Shown here in pieces: positions 14,804 through 23,056 of a DNA stretch of 64,000 nucleotides (the stretch's first letter is position 1; the number at the start of each line of letters is the position of its first letter). A model generated the notes under the pieces. That model ran no database searches. It saw nothing but the letters and a program-made list of their open reading frames with translations, and was not told the origin of the DNA. The stretch covers positions 186,001 through 250,000 of the forward strand of contig NZ_WKJJ01000006.1 in NCBI RefSeq assembly GCF_009674485.1, in the 5' to 3' direction. The translations under genes and the position numbers were made by a program. Source of the DNA: Pseudoduganella rivuli (GTDB lineage: Bacteria; Pseudomonadota; Gammaproteobacteria; Burkholderiales; Burkholderiaceae_D).

Positions 14804-15709
14804 ATGGACAAACTGGAAGGCATGCGGACATTTGTCCGGGTTGCAGAGGCTGGCAGCTTTACCAAGGCCGCCGAAACGCTGAATGTGAGCAAGACCACGG
14901 TCACGCAATTGGTCCAGCAACTGGAAGCCAACCTGCGCATAAAGCTGCTCAACAGGACGACCCGCAAAGTGAACTTGACGACGGCCGGCGCCGCTTATTA
15001 CGAGCGCGTGGTTCGCCTGCTGGCCGAACTGGACGACATCGAAAACAATATCTTCAGCGACGCCACCGCGCCGCGCGGCCTGCTGCGGGTGGATGTGCCG
15101 AGCCCGTTTGCCAACATCATCCTGGTGCCGGCGCTGCCTGAATTCCACGCGCGTTTCCCGGAAATCCAGCTCGATATCGGCGCCAGCGACCGCAAGGTCG
15201 ACTTGATTGGCGACAATGTCGATTGCGTGGTGCGCGGCGGTGAAATTGAAGATGGATCGCTCGTTGCGCGACGCGTCGCCGACCTGCAATTGGGTGTGTA
15301 CGCCGCCCCGTCGTACCTGGACCAGGCGGGAACGCCGGTGCATCCCGACGATTTGCACGGCCCCGGCCACCGTATCGTCCATTACCGCTGGCAAAACGGT
15401 TTGCCCTATGCAATGGAGAAAGCAGGCGAACGCGTCAAGGTCGCAGGCCGCTACTTCGTCGCGATCGATGACGGCAATGCGTATCTGACCGCAGGGCTGG
15501 CCGGGCTTGGCGCGTTATGGCTGCCGCAATACATGGCCAGGGCGCATGTCGCCAGCGGCGCACTCGTGCCGCTGTTCACGGACTGGCGCATCGAGCCGAT
15601 GCCGCTTCACGTGGCGTATCCACCCGACCGCTATGTCCGCAAGCAGCTTCGCGTGTTCATTGATTGGATCATCGAACTGGCGGCGCGGCATGAACTACAA
15701 CGGCATTAG
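14804..15709 (+). CDS. LysR-family transcriptional regulator
   Basis: The 301-residue regulator has an N-terminal winged HTH (about residues 1-60; FVRVAEAGSFTKAAETLNVSKTTVTQLVQQLE) and a LysR substrate-binding domain (about 90-295). It belongs to the large subgroup in which the second domain starts with RGLLRVDVPSPFA. The ATG at 14804 with GGAG upstream is preferred over one at 14771. It probably controls the divergent Rid gene. Confidence 0.85.
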   Translation: MDKLEGMRTFVRVAEAGSFTKAAETLNVSKTTVTQLVQQLEANLRIKLLNRTTRKVNLTTAGAAYYERVVRLLAELDDIENNIFSDATAPRGLLRVDVPSPFANIILVPALPEFHARFPEIQLDIGASDRKVDLIGDNVDCVVRGGEIEDGSLVARRVADLQLGVYAAPSYLDQAGTPVHPDDLHGPGHRIVHYRWQNGLPYAMEKAGERVKVAGRYFVAIDDGNAYLTAGLAGLGALWLPQYMARAHVASGALVPLFTDWRIEPMPLHVAYPPDRYVRKQLRVFIDWIIELAARHELQRH

Positions 15710-15752
15710 CTGCAGCCTACGTTGACGGCCCCCCCCACAAACCCTCTCATAT

Positions 15753-15779
15753 ACGCCGTCGCCAGACGGCGTTATTCAT
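15753..15779 (+). terminator. Hairpin terminator after the LysR gene
   Basis: The perfect 8-bp stem ACGCCGTC/GACGGCGT with a GCCA loop is followed by a T-rich but interrupted tail. An unusual run of eight C residues lies just before it at about 15729. Confidence 0.5.
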
Positions 15780-16009
15780 TTTCGCATATACCAATCTGTT
15801 GCACCGCAGCAATCCCCGTTTTATAATGGCACCTCCTCCCGGATCCCCAGTTGCCAGCGCAACAGGCTTTTTCCGCAGCCGTGGCACAGCTTCCTTCGCC
15901 CGCCCGGCCTATTCCAGCAGTAACAGAAACAGCAGTGCCGCAGCAGGCTGGCGCGCTGTCTTCGACGCAGTGTCGTATTACCCGTCTATTTCTAATTGAG
16001 AGAATAACC

Positions 16010-16384
16010 ATGTTCAGCTTATCGAAGCGGATGATCCGCCGTATTGCCATCGTTTTCGCCATCGCCACCGTATCGGCGGCGTGCACCACCACCCAGGTTG
16101 CCGTGGCCCCTGCCGCAGCCGGCTTGCCGGAATCGGCCACCGCCACGTTGCACATCAACGCCAACAACACGGCTGCAAGCATTGCCGTCATCTACGACCA
16201 GGAAGGCAACGTGGTGCGCCGCGCCAGCTACTGGACCGACAACCTGCGGGAAGTCACGGTCCGTCCCGGCCTGTATGAAGTGGTGCTGCGCGTCGATGGC
16301 ACGTATCCCGAACTGGCATCCTATCCGCGCATCGTGATCAATGTGCAGGCTGGCGAGCGCCACGAACTCCCGGGCCGCGCCTGA
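16010..16384 (+). CDS. Small putative lipoprotein
   Basis: The 124-residue protein has a basic N-terminus, a hydrophobic segment and a lipobox-like VSAAC with Cys at about residue 25. The mature part looks like a single beta-sandwich domain (ATLHINANNTAASIAVIYDQ, VTVRPGLYEVVLRVDGTYP). I do not recognise a family. The ATG at 16010 follows GAGAGAA. It is convergent with the diguanylate cyclase gene, only 12 bases away. Confidence 0.65.
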   Translation: MFSLSKRMIRRIAIVFAIATVSAACTTTQVAVAPAAAGLPESATATLHINANNTAASIAVIYDQEGNVVRRASYWTDNLREVTVRPGLYEVVLRVDGTYPELASYPRIVINVQAGERHELPGRA

Positions 16385-16396
16385 GTCGCCAAGCGG

Positions 16397-19300
16397 TCAC
16401 TGCTGCGCCGCCTTGAGGCGGGAGCCTTCAATCACGGCCCCGCCCTTCTCCCGCCAGTCGGCCAGCGGCAAGCGCAATAACTTGCGCAAGCCTTCCTGGT
16501 CGCGAATCTCCAACGCCGTCACGCCACACCAGCCATTGCGCCCGCTGTTCTTCACCACATACAGGGCCGCATCGGCGATCTCCGTCACCGCTTGCCAGTC
16601 CGCCACCTGCGGCGCCTGGCGCGCGGGCGGGAAGCAGGCATAACCGATCGAACACGTCCTGGCCAACTCCGTCCCGCCGGGCAGCACGAACGGCGCGTCG
16701 GCGACAGCCGCGCGCGCCCGCTCCGCCAGGGTCGCCGCTTTCCTCCGATGGGTGCCGCGCGCCACCACCAGGAATTCTTCGCCGCCCCAGCGGATCACAA
16801 AATCGCTTTCGCGGAAGGTGCTGAGCAAACGCTGCCGCATCTGGCACAGCACGGCGTCGCCTGCCGCATGGCCATGCTGGTCGTTGACGTGCTTGAAATA
16901 ATCGATATCGATCAGGAAGAAGATCAGGTCAGCGTTATCGGGCGGCTCGACGCCGTCGCGCAGGCAGTCGTCGTGGCGGCGCACCGATTGCACGATGTCC
17001 GCCTCGATGTGCTCGGACAGGAAGCGGCGGTTGTGCAAGCCCGTTAAAGGATCGGTCAGGCTGGCCAGCTCCAGCGCCACCGATACTTCCTGCAACTGCA
17101 CCGTCCGTTCCGCGACGCGCGACTCCAGTTCCTCTTCGCGGCGGCGCAGGCGCAATGTGCGCCATTGCACCAGCCCCATCACGGCGGCGCTCGCCAGCGC
17201 CAGCATGCCCAGCCGGCCCCACCACGTTTCCCACCACGCGGGCAATACCGTGACCCTGAGCGACGCCACCGCATCGCTCCAGGCGCCATTGCGGTTGCTG
17301 CCCTGCACCTGCAGCGTGTAATCGCCCGGCGGCAGGTTGTCATAACTGGCCACACGCAGGTTCGCACCCGCCGCGCGCCAGCCAGGATCGTAGCCCAGCA
17401 AGCGGTAACGGTAGTGGTTGCGTTCGGGCGCGCTGTAGTCCAGCGCGGAAAATTCGGCGCGGAACGTGCGCTGCTGCGGCGCAATGCGCAGTGCATCCTT
17501 CCGCGTCAAGGGCAACACTGCGGGCTGGCCGCCGACCGACAGCGCCGTCAGCACCACGGGCGGCCGGTAAGCCCAGCTGACATACTTGTCCGGCTCCACC
17601 ACCAGCAGTCCGGCGGCGCCGCCGAACAGCATGCGGCCGTCGCGCAACTGCGCATAGGCGCGAAACCAGCCGGTACCGAAATCCACGCCATCCGCGACAC
17701 TGAATTCGTCGTAACGCTGTTCGGCGGGATAAAACACGCCCCGGTGGGTCCAGATCCTGCCTGACACGTCGCGCAGCAGATTGGCGCCAATCGCATGGCC
17801 ATCCGGCCCCTTGCTGTCGAAGGCCAGCGTATAGCGCGCCTGGCGGCCATCGAAGCGGTCAACCCGGAAGCGGCCGATGTCGGAATCGATCCACAGCCCG
17901 TCGCCATCGGCCAACATGCCTTTGACGGCGGAATTGGCGTCGGCGGGATTCGGCACGGACTGCACTTTGTGCGCCACGCCGGTGGCGCCGTCGATCCAGA
18001 ACAGGCCGGCGGCATGGCCGATCCACGTCCGTCCGGATGCATCCCGCGCCAAGGCATCGACGCTGCCCAGCAACGGGCCGCCTTTCGCCTGCATCACCGG
18101 TACCAGTGCCGCAGCGCCTGGATTCCGGCGCAGCAATCCATTGCGGGTCGCAATCCATAACCCGCCCTCCGGGTCCGGCAGCAAACGGCGTGCACGGCCG
18201 CCAGGCGCATCGTAAGCGCGGAGAAAGCGGCGGTCCGCACCGAATTCATACAGGCCGTCGTCGGCGCCGACCCACACGTGGTCGTCCGCCCCCTGCGCCA
18301 CCGCCCCCACCGGCACGGCGGACGCGCCGCCGCCCAGCCACCGGCCGGGCAAGACGATATCGCCCCTCACCTGCAATGACTGGTCCAGCACCGTCACCCC
18401 ACGGTCGGCGCGTCCCAGCCAGATCTCGCCATTGCGCATTTCAGCGATACTGCGGATGCTGATCTCGGCCCACGGATCATCCAACACCGGCACGTGAACG
18501 GAAATGCCCGGCAGCGGCGGGACATGGCGCTGCACACCGCCGCCGTAGGTGCCGACAAACAGCACGCCGGAACGGTCGCGCACGATGCTGCGCACGTCCG
18601 ACGCGGCCAGTGAACCTTCCCGTCCCCGCATATGGCGCACCTGCCGCAACAAGGCGCCATCGGTGGCGGCGCGGATTTCAATGCCATTCGAGCGCCCGAT
18701 CCACAGCTCGCTGGCGCCGGCGCCGGCGATGGCATGGACGGCGCCGGCCTGCCCGCTCTCGCCATCGGTCAGCCAGTCCACGCGGCCGGATACCGGATCC
18801 ACGATCAGCAGCGCGCCGCTGACAGTGCCCGCCCACACCCGTCCGGCGTTGTCTTCGTACAGTTGGACCACCACGTGCCGCGCCAGCCGGGCCTCATCGC
18901 CGGCATCGCTCAACACCCGCGTAAAACCGGTGCTGCCGCGCGCCATGCGCGCCAGGCCTTTCGGCCCGCCGATCCACAGGTCGCCACGGCTGTCGAGCAG
19001 CAGGGATTCCACGCGGTCGTCCGGCACACCGCCATTGCCGGCACGGTGGTGTTCAAATTTGCGCGTGACGGGATCGTAATGATCCAATCCGCCATCGGTC
19101 AGCGCGATCCACAATCCCTGCGCGCCGTCGAACGCGATGACCCGGACGATGCCTGCCCCGACGGAATTCAGGTTGGCCGCATCGTGCCGGAAAAACTCAG
19201 AGCGGCCCGTGCGCGGGTCCAGCGCCACCAGGCCGACCGCGGCCAGCCCCAGCCAGAGCCGCCCGTCGGGACCAGGCGCAATGGCCGAGACCGAACTGAT

Positions 19301-19603
19301 CACCTCGGGGTCACCCGGGCTCTTTCTGATGGGGAATCGGACAAAATCGTAGGCGTCGAAGCGGGCGATGCCGGTCGCGCCGCCGGCCCAGATATAGCCT
19401 TGTGCATCCTGCGCCACCGCCGTGACGACGCCATCCATGATGCTGTTGTTGGTGAGCGTCTGGATGAACTTCAGTTCGGACTGCTGCGGGGGAGCGGCCC
19501 ATGCCAAGGAAGCCTGGAAAAACGCAGCGCACAACCACAGTCGGACCCACTGCACCACGCAGATCCTGGTCCCGGTTACGTGCAACTGGTTTGCAGTCTT
19601 CAA
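16397..19603 (-). CDS. Two-component-type beta-propeller sensor diguanylate cyclase
   Basis: The 1068-residue protein has a signal peptide (cut near LAWAA, residue about 37) and about a dozen periplasmic reg_prop propeller repeats (for example GYIWAGGATGIARFD, GDLWIGGPKGLARM). A Y_Y_Y domain follows near 690-770 (RFRAEFSALDYSAPERNHYRYRL is split across that segment), then a membrane helix near 790, a short coiled coil and a C-terminal GGDEF domain. The active site RWGGEEF and an upstream RESD matching the inhibitory I-site RxxD are both present, so it should make c-di-GMP under product control. The propeller probably senses a polysaccharide or similar ligand. Confidence 0.88.
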   Translation of the reverse strand: MKTANQLHVTGTRICVVQWVRLWLCAAFFQASLAWAAPPQQSELKFIQTLTNNSIMDGVVTAVAQDAQGYIWAGGATGIARFDAYDFVRFPIRKSPGDPEVISSVSAIAPGPDGRLWLGLAAVGLVALDPRTGRSEFFRHDAANLNSVGAGIVRVIAFDGAQGLWIALTDGGLDHYDPVTRKFEHHRAGNGGVPDDRVESLLLDSRGDLWIGGPKGLARMARGSTGFTRVLSDAGDEARLARHVVVQLYEDNAGRVWAGTVSGALLIVDPVSGRVDWLTDGESGQAGAVHAIAGAGASELWIGRSNGIEIRAATDGALLRQVRHMRGREGSLAASDVRSIVRDRSGVLFVGTYGGGVQRHVPPLPGISVHVPVLDDPWAEISIRSIAEMRNGEIWLGRADRGVTVLDQSLQVRGDIVLPGRWLGGGASAVPVGAVAQGADDHVWVGADDGLYEFGADRRFLRAYDAPGGRARRLLPDPEGGLWIATRNGLLRRNPGAAALVPVMQAKGGPLLGSVDALARDASGRTWIGHAAGLFWIDGATGVAHKVQSVPNPADANSAVKGMLADGDGLWIDSDIGRFRVDRFDGRQARYTLAFDSKGPDGHAIGANLLRDVSGRIWTHRGVFYPAEQRYDEFSVADGVDFGTGWFRAYAQLRDGRMLFGGAAGLLVVEPDKYVSWAYRPPVVLTALSVGGQPAVLPLTRKDALRIAPQQRTFRAEFSALDYSAPERNHYRYRLLGYDPGWRAAGANLRVASYDNLPPGDYTLQVQGSNRNGAWSDAVASLRVTVLPAWWETWWGRLGMLALASAAVMGLVQWRTLRLRRREEELESRVAERTVQLQEVSVALELASLTDPLTGLHNRRFLSEHIEADIVQSVRRHDDCLRDGVEPPDNADLIFFLIDIDYFKHVNDQHGHAAGDAVLCQMRQRLLSTFRESDFVIRWGGEEFLVVARGTHRRKAATLAERARAAVADAPFVLPGGTELARTCSIGYACFPPARQAPQVADWQAVTEIADAALYVVKNSGRNGWCGVTALEIRDQEGLRKLLRLPLADWREKGGAVIEGSRLKAAQQ

Positions 19604-19735
19604 TTTCCCTCCGCAGGGGGTGGCCGCCGCCCCTTATATTAGTGCTTTCGTGACAATGTGTGAATTTATCAATGCAGCGGACGTTGTATAGTTCGCGCCT
19701 TCGATTTTCTTGCAATTTGAATAAGACTCACGCCC

Positions 19736-20187
19736 TGTTTCCCCCGTATCAAACCCCGTGCCGCATTGGTCAGCCTGGCGATTGCCACCGGCACGGGTTT
19801 GAGCTACCAGTGGCAGCGCGACGGCGTCAACGTTGCGAACGCCACCGGCAGCAGTTATACGCTGGGCAGCGTCCAGACGACAGACGACGGCAGCCGCTGG
19901 ACGGTCGTGGTCACCGGCGCCGGCGGCGCCGTGACCAGTACGGCGGCGCTGCGGATCGTCAGGCCCGCGGCAGGCATTTCGATGGTTGCCGGCGGCCTGG
20001 GCGGCGTGGGCAATGCGGATGGTCCGGTCGGCCGCCTGACGCAGCCCAACGCCATCGCGGTCGACCAGGCCGGCATCGGTCTGGCTGAACGACATGCAGC
20101 GTGGGCGTAGTGACCGGCCTGACGTTTGACAACGATGGGGTCCTGTACTTAATGTCGGAAAACGCCTTGCTGCGCGTGGTGCCGTAA
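19736..20187 (+). pseudogene. Remnant of an Ig-like/NHL-repeat surface protein
   Basis: Coding-like sequence in one frame (19766-20110) reads as a bacterial Ig-like domain (SYQWQRDGVNVANATGSSYTL, TDDGSRWTVVVTGAGG) and then the start of an NHL-repeat region (NADGPVGRLTQPNAIAVD). After a frame break near 20090 a second piece (GLTFDNDGVLYLMSENALLRVVP, split by the break) ends at a stop near 20187. No start, signal peptide or ribosome-binding site is visible and most repeats are missing, so it is an internally deleted relic. Confidence 0.65.
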
Positions 20188-20206
20188 CGCGCGGATCGGC
20201 GCCTGG

Positions 20207-20650
20207 CTACGGCTGCCGGCGCGGCCAGCCCATGCGTTCGGCTTGCCGCGCCTGCACTTCAAACCAGTTGTCCCAATAGTAGTGCCGTCCCCGTACCACC
20301 TGCCACAGGCTGGACAGCGGGTACGCGATGAAAAACACCACGCCCCAGCGCTCGTATTGCCGCACGTGCTCGCGCTCGTGGGCACGCAAGCGGTCCTGTT
20401 CCCGCCATGTCAGCGCGATGACGCTGTGACCGAACGTGATCGCGGTAAACGGCAACGCACGCGCCAGCGGCCCCGGGTGCCCGTCCGGCCACAGCGCCAC
20501 TTCGATCACACCGGCAAATATCCTGGCCCTGGCGCCAAACAGCCACGCGGCGGCCAACAGGCACACGCCCACGGCCGTACACGGCGCGGCCCATGCATAA
20601 GCCAGCAGCGCCACGGCGCCGGCGGCTTGCCTGTTGTTCACGGGTTTCAA
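20207..20650 (-). CDS. Conserved membrane protein with HEREH-type motif
   Basis: The 147-residue protein has two hydrophobic segments near the N-terminus (about residues 10-40), then TFGHSVIALT and HEREHVRQYERWG at about 91-103, followed by another hydrophobic stretch and a C-terminal HYYWDNWFEVQARQAE. The HExxH-like HEREH resembles a zinc-peptidase motif, but the protein is small and belongs to an uncharacterised family as far as I can tell, so peptidase activity is only a possibility. Confidence 0.7.
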   Translation of the reverse strand: MKPVNNRQAAGAVALLAYAWAAPCTAVGVCLLAAAWLFGARARIFAGVIEVALWPDGHPGPLARALPFTAITFGHSVIALTWREQDRLRAHEREHVRQYERWGVVFFIAYPLSSLWQVVRGRHYYWDNWFEVQARQAERMGWPRRQP

Positions 20651-20708
20651 TCAGCGGCTCCCCTGCCATCAACACTTGCGACGGTATCAGTGTACAACCG
20701 CGCCGGGT

Positions 20709-22835
20709 TTACCACTTGCCGCTGAGCTGGACCACCAGCGCCCGCGAATAGACGGGAATATCGAATGGCAGCGCCAGGCCCGGCGCCTGGCTGGGCTCGC
20801 GCGCATCCGCATTGAACAGGTTGCGCACGGAAGCGGAGACGGTCCAGCCGCTTGCCGCATGGTGCATCAGCGTCGTGTCGAACGTCCTGTAATCGGCAAT
20901 CGGGGCGCGCGCATCGCCCGGCGCGCGGCGCCGTCCCGCAACCCAGTTCAGTTGCGGGCTGATGCTCCAGTCCGGGCCGAAACGCCAATCCAGGCGGGAG
21001 TTGGCGTGGTGACGCGGCGCATAGCCGGGATCCTGTTTGGTCCCTTGGTCGATCGCGTGCTGGCGCGCATAGCCTGCTTCCCAGTGCACGTTGCGCGTGA
21101 TATCCCACACCAGTTCCACTTCGCCGCCCTTGCCTTTCACGCTGCCGACATTCTGGTAGCTGGCGCCGGGCGCGGGCGCGGGGTTCGGCACCGTGCGGAT
21201 AATGTCCGTCATCGCATAGCGGAACAGGCTGAGGTTGACGTTCAAGTCAGGTTGGACCTGCCACGACAGTACGCCTTCCGTGGTGTGGATTTTTTCCGGC
21301 CGCAGGTCCGGATTGCCGTTATTGACAGGATTAATGCCGGACTGTTCATTGAAGCTGGGCGCACGGAACGCGCGGCCATGCAGCAACTTGGCGGTGACGT
21401 CGAGGCTGGCGTCCCATACCAGCGCCAGGCGGGGATTGGTGGTGCCGCCAGAGCTGGAATCCCGGTCATGGCGCACGCCGGCCGTCAATGCCCAGTCCGG
21501 CGCAAATTGCCATTCATCCTGCACGTACACATAGTCGACATTGCGGCGTTGCGGCTTGATGTGCGGCTGTATTGCATCATAGTTGATGACCGGACCGGTT
21601 GGCACGGGGACGCCGGCCGGCGTCAGCATGAAATTCTTGAAGGTGTGCACCTTGTACAGGTTCATGTCGTCGTGGCCGACTCCGGCGCGTACCAGGTGCT
21701 GGCGCCAGCCGCTGTAGGTGGCATAGGCCGAGGCGCGCAGATTGCGTTCCCAGCGGAACGGGCCGCCGATCATTCCGTCCGGGAAGACATTGGCGCCAAT
21801 GCGGGCGCCCGGCGGGAATAATCCCAATCCTTCCGGCGATTGTTCGGTAAACAGCATATAGCTGAGCGACGCGCCCATCCCCCAGCCCTCGGCAAAATCG
21901 TCATCGGTCCATGACAAGTCCGTGATGGCATTACCGCTCTGGGTGCGATGTCGCGGGTCCAGCGCGGAATTCACGCCGGAGCCCATGCCGACATTGCCGC
22001 GCCACTTCACGCTGTTGCGCCAGCGCCAGTTTTTGTACGCCAGTTCGACGCTGGCATCGAGCGAATCATGCGACAGATTCATCCCGCCCGGGGCCAGGCT
22101 GACCTTGGTGCCGAAACGGCGGTCATTCAGGGTTTGCGCATCCGCTTCGATCACGCTGTGCGCTCCGGCCGTGGTTCCCAGTTGCAGGTACGCTGCAATC
22201 CCGAGCGGCCCGTGGTTGCTGCCATATTCCACCCAGCTTTCCAGCGTGCGGAACGAGCCGGCGATCCCCCCCGTGCGCAAGCCCTGCATTTGCGCGACGG
22301 TCTTGGTAATGATGTTGATGACACCGGCAAACGCATCCGCGCCATACAGCGCGGAGCCGGGCCCCCGGATGATTTCAATGCGGGCCACATTGGTCAGCGG
22401 GAAGCTGACCCACATATTGCCCTTGTCGCCGTTGAAGTCCGTATTCATCCGCATGCCGTTCAACAGCACAAGGACTTGCGGATTGGCGGGGCCGCCGCCG
22501 CCGATGCCACGGATGATGTAATTCGGCGGATTGACCGGTCCCGCGCGCGTCACGTGGAATCCCGCTACGGTTTCCAGTACCTGGTCCAGGTCGGTCGCGC
22601 CCATGGCGGCGATATCGTCGGAAGTAATGACGGTCGCCACCGCCGGCGCGCGGCGCAGCAATTGTTGCGAACCGGTTGCCAGGCTGATGGTCGATTTGCT
22701 CATGCTGTACAGGGCAATATCTTCCTCGTCGGACGACGATGCAGCCTGTGCGCCCATATGCGGTGCCACTGCCAGCAACAGCATGCTGGCAACGGTACGC
22801 ATGGCCGGCGCGGGCCTGGCAAACAGGTTCTTCAT
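20709..22835 (-). CDS. TonB-dependent outer-membrane receptor (short type)
   Basis: The 708-residue receptor has a signal peptide (about residues 1-31), a plug domain at about 60-175 (ATVITSDDIAAMGATDLDQV, IIRGIGGGGPANPQVLVLLNG, IEIIRGPGSALYGADAFAGV) and a beta-barrel ending in an aromatic-terminated strand (RALVVQLSGKW). The plug is of the cobalamin/siderophore receptor kind; the substrate is unknown. It is divergent from the larger receptor at 23057 with a 221-base shared upstream gap in which I found no riboswitch or clear Fur box. Confidence 0.87.
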   Translation of the reverse strand: MKNLFARPAPAMRTVASMLLLAVAPHMGAQAASSSDEEDIALYSMSKSTISLATGSQQLLRRAPAVATVITSDDIAAMGATDLDQVLETVAGFHVTRAGPVNPPNYIIRGIGGGGPANPQVLVLLNGMRMNTDFNGDKGNMWVSFPLTNVARIEIIRGPGSALYGADAFAGVINIITKTVAQMQGLRTGGIAGSFRTLESWVEYGSNHGPLGIAAYLQLGTTAGAHSVIEADAQTLNDRRFGTKVSLAPGGMNLSHDSLDASVELAYKNWRWRNSVKWRGNVGMGSGVNSALDPRHRTQSGNAITDLSWTDDDFAEGWGMGASLSYMLFTEQSPEGLGLFPPGARIGANVFPDGMIGGPFRWERNLRASAYATYSGWRQHLVRAGVGHDDMNLYKVHTFKNFMLTPAGVPVPTGPVINYDAIQPHIKPQRRNVDYVYVQDEWQFAPDWALTAGVRHDRDSSSGGTTNPRLALVWDASLDVTAKLLHGRAFRAPSFNEQSGINPVNNGNPDLRPEKIHTTEGVLSWQVQPDLNVNLSLFRYAMTDIIRTVPNPAPAPGASYQNVGSVKGKGGEVELVWDITRNVHWEAGYARQHAIDQGTKQDPGYAPRHHANSRLDWRFGPDWSISPQLNWVAGRRRAPGDARAPIADYRTFDTTLMHHAASGWTVSASVRNLFNADAREPSQAPGLALPFDIPVYSRALVVQLSGKW

Positions 22836-23056
22836 TTCAAAACAGCAACATACTTCTCGTTAATCTCCGACCACCTTACCTATTGAAAGTCACTCTGGCA
22901 ATTAATATGTTGTCGATTTGCATCTGCGCGGCCGCGAATCATTTCCCTGAGTGTTTTGACTTCTGGTGATTTCCCAAATCGAATTGCGCATATGATCCTG
23001 CTACCCAGAGGGGGCGCGCGCCGATTTCCAATAAAGAGAACCAGAGGAAACAGTCA

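Noticed and set aside
15799..15999. A 66-codon plus-strand frame before the small lipoprotein gene
   Set aside because: No ribosome-binding site, Ser/Ala/Arg-rich chance translation, and overlapped by another equally unsupported frame.
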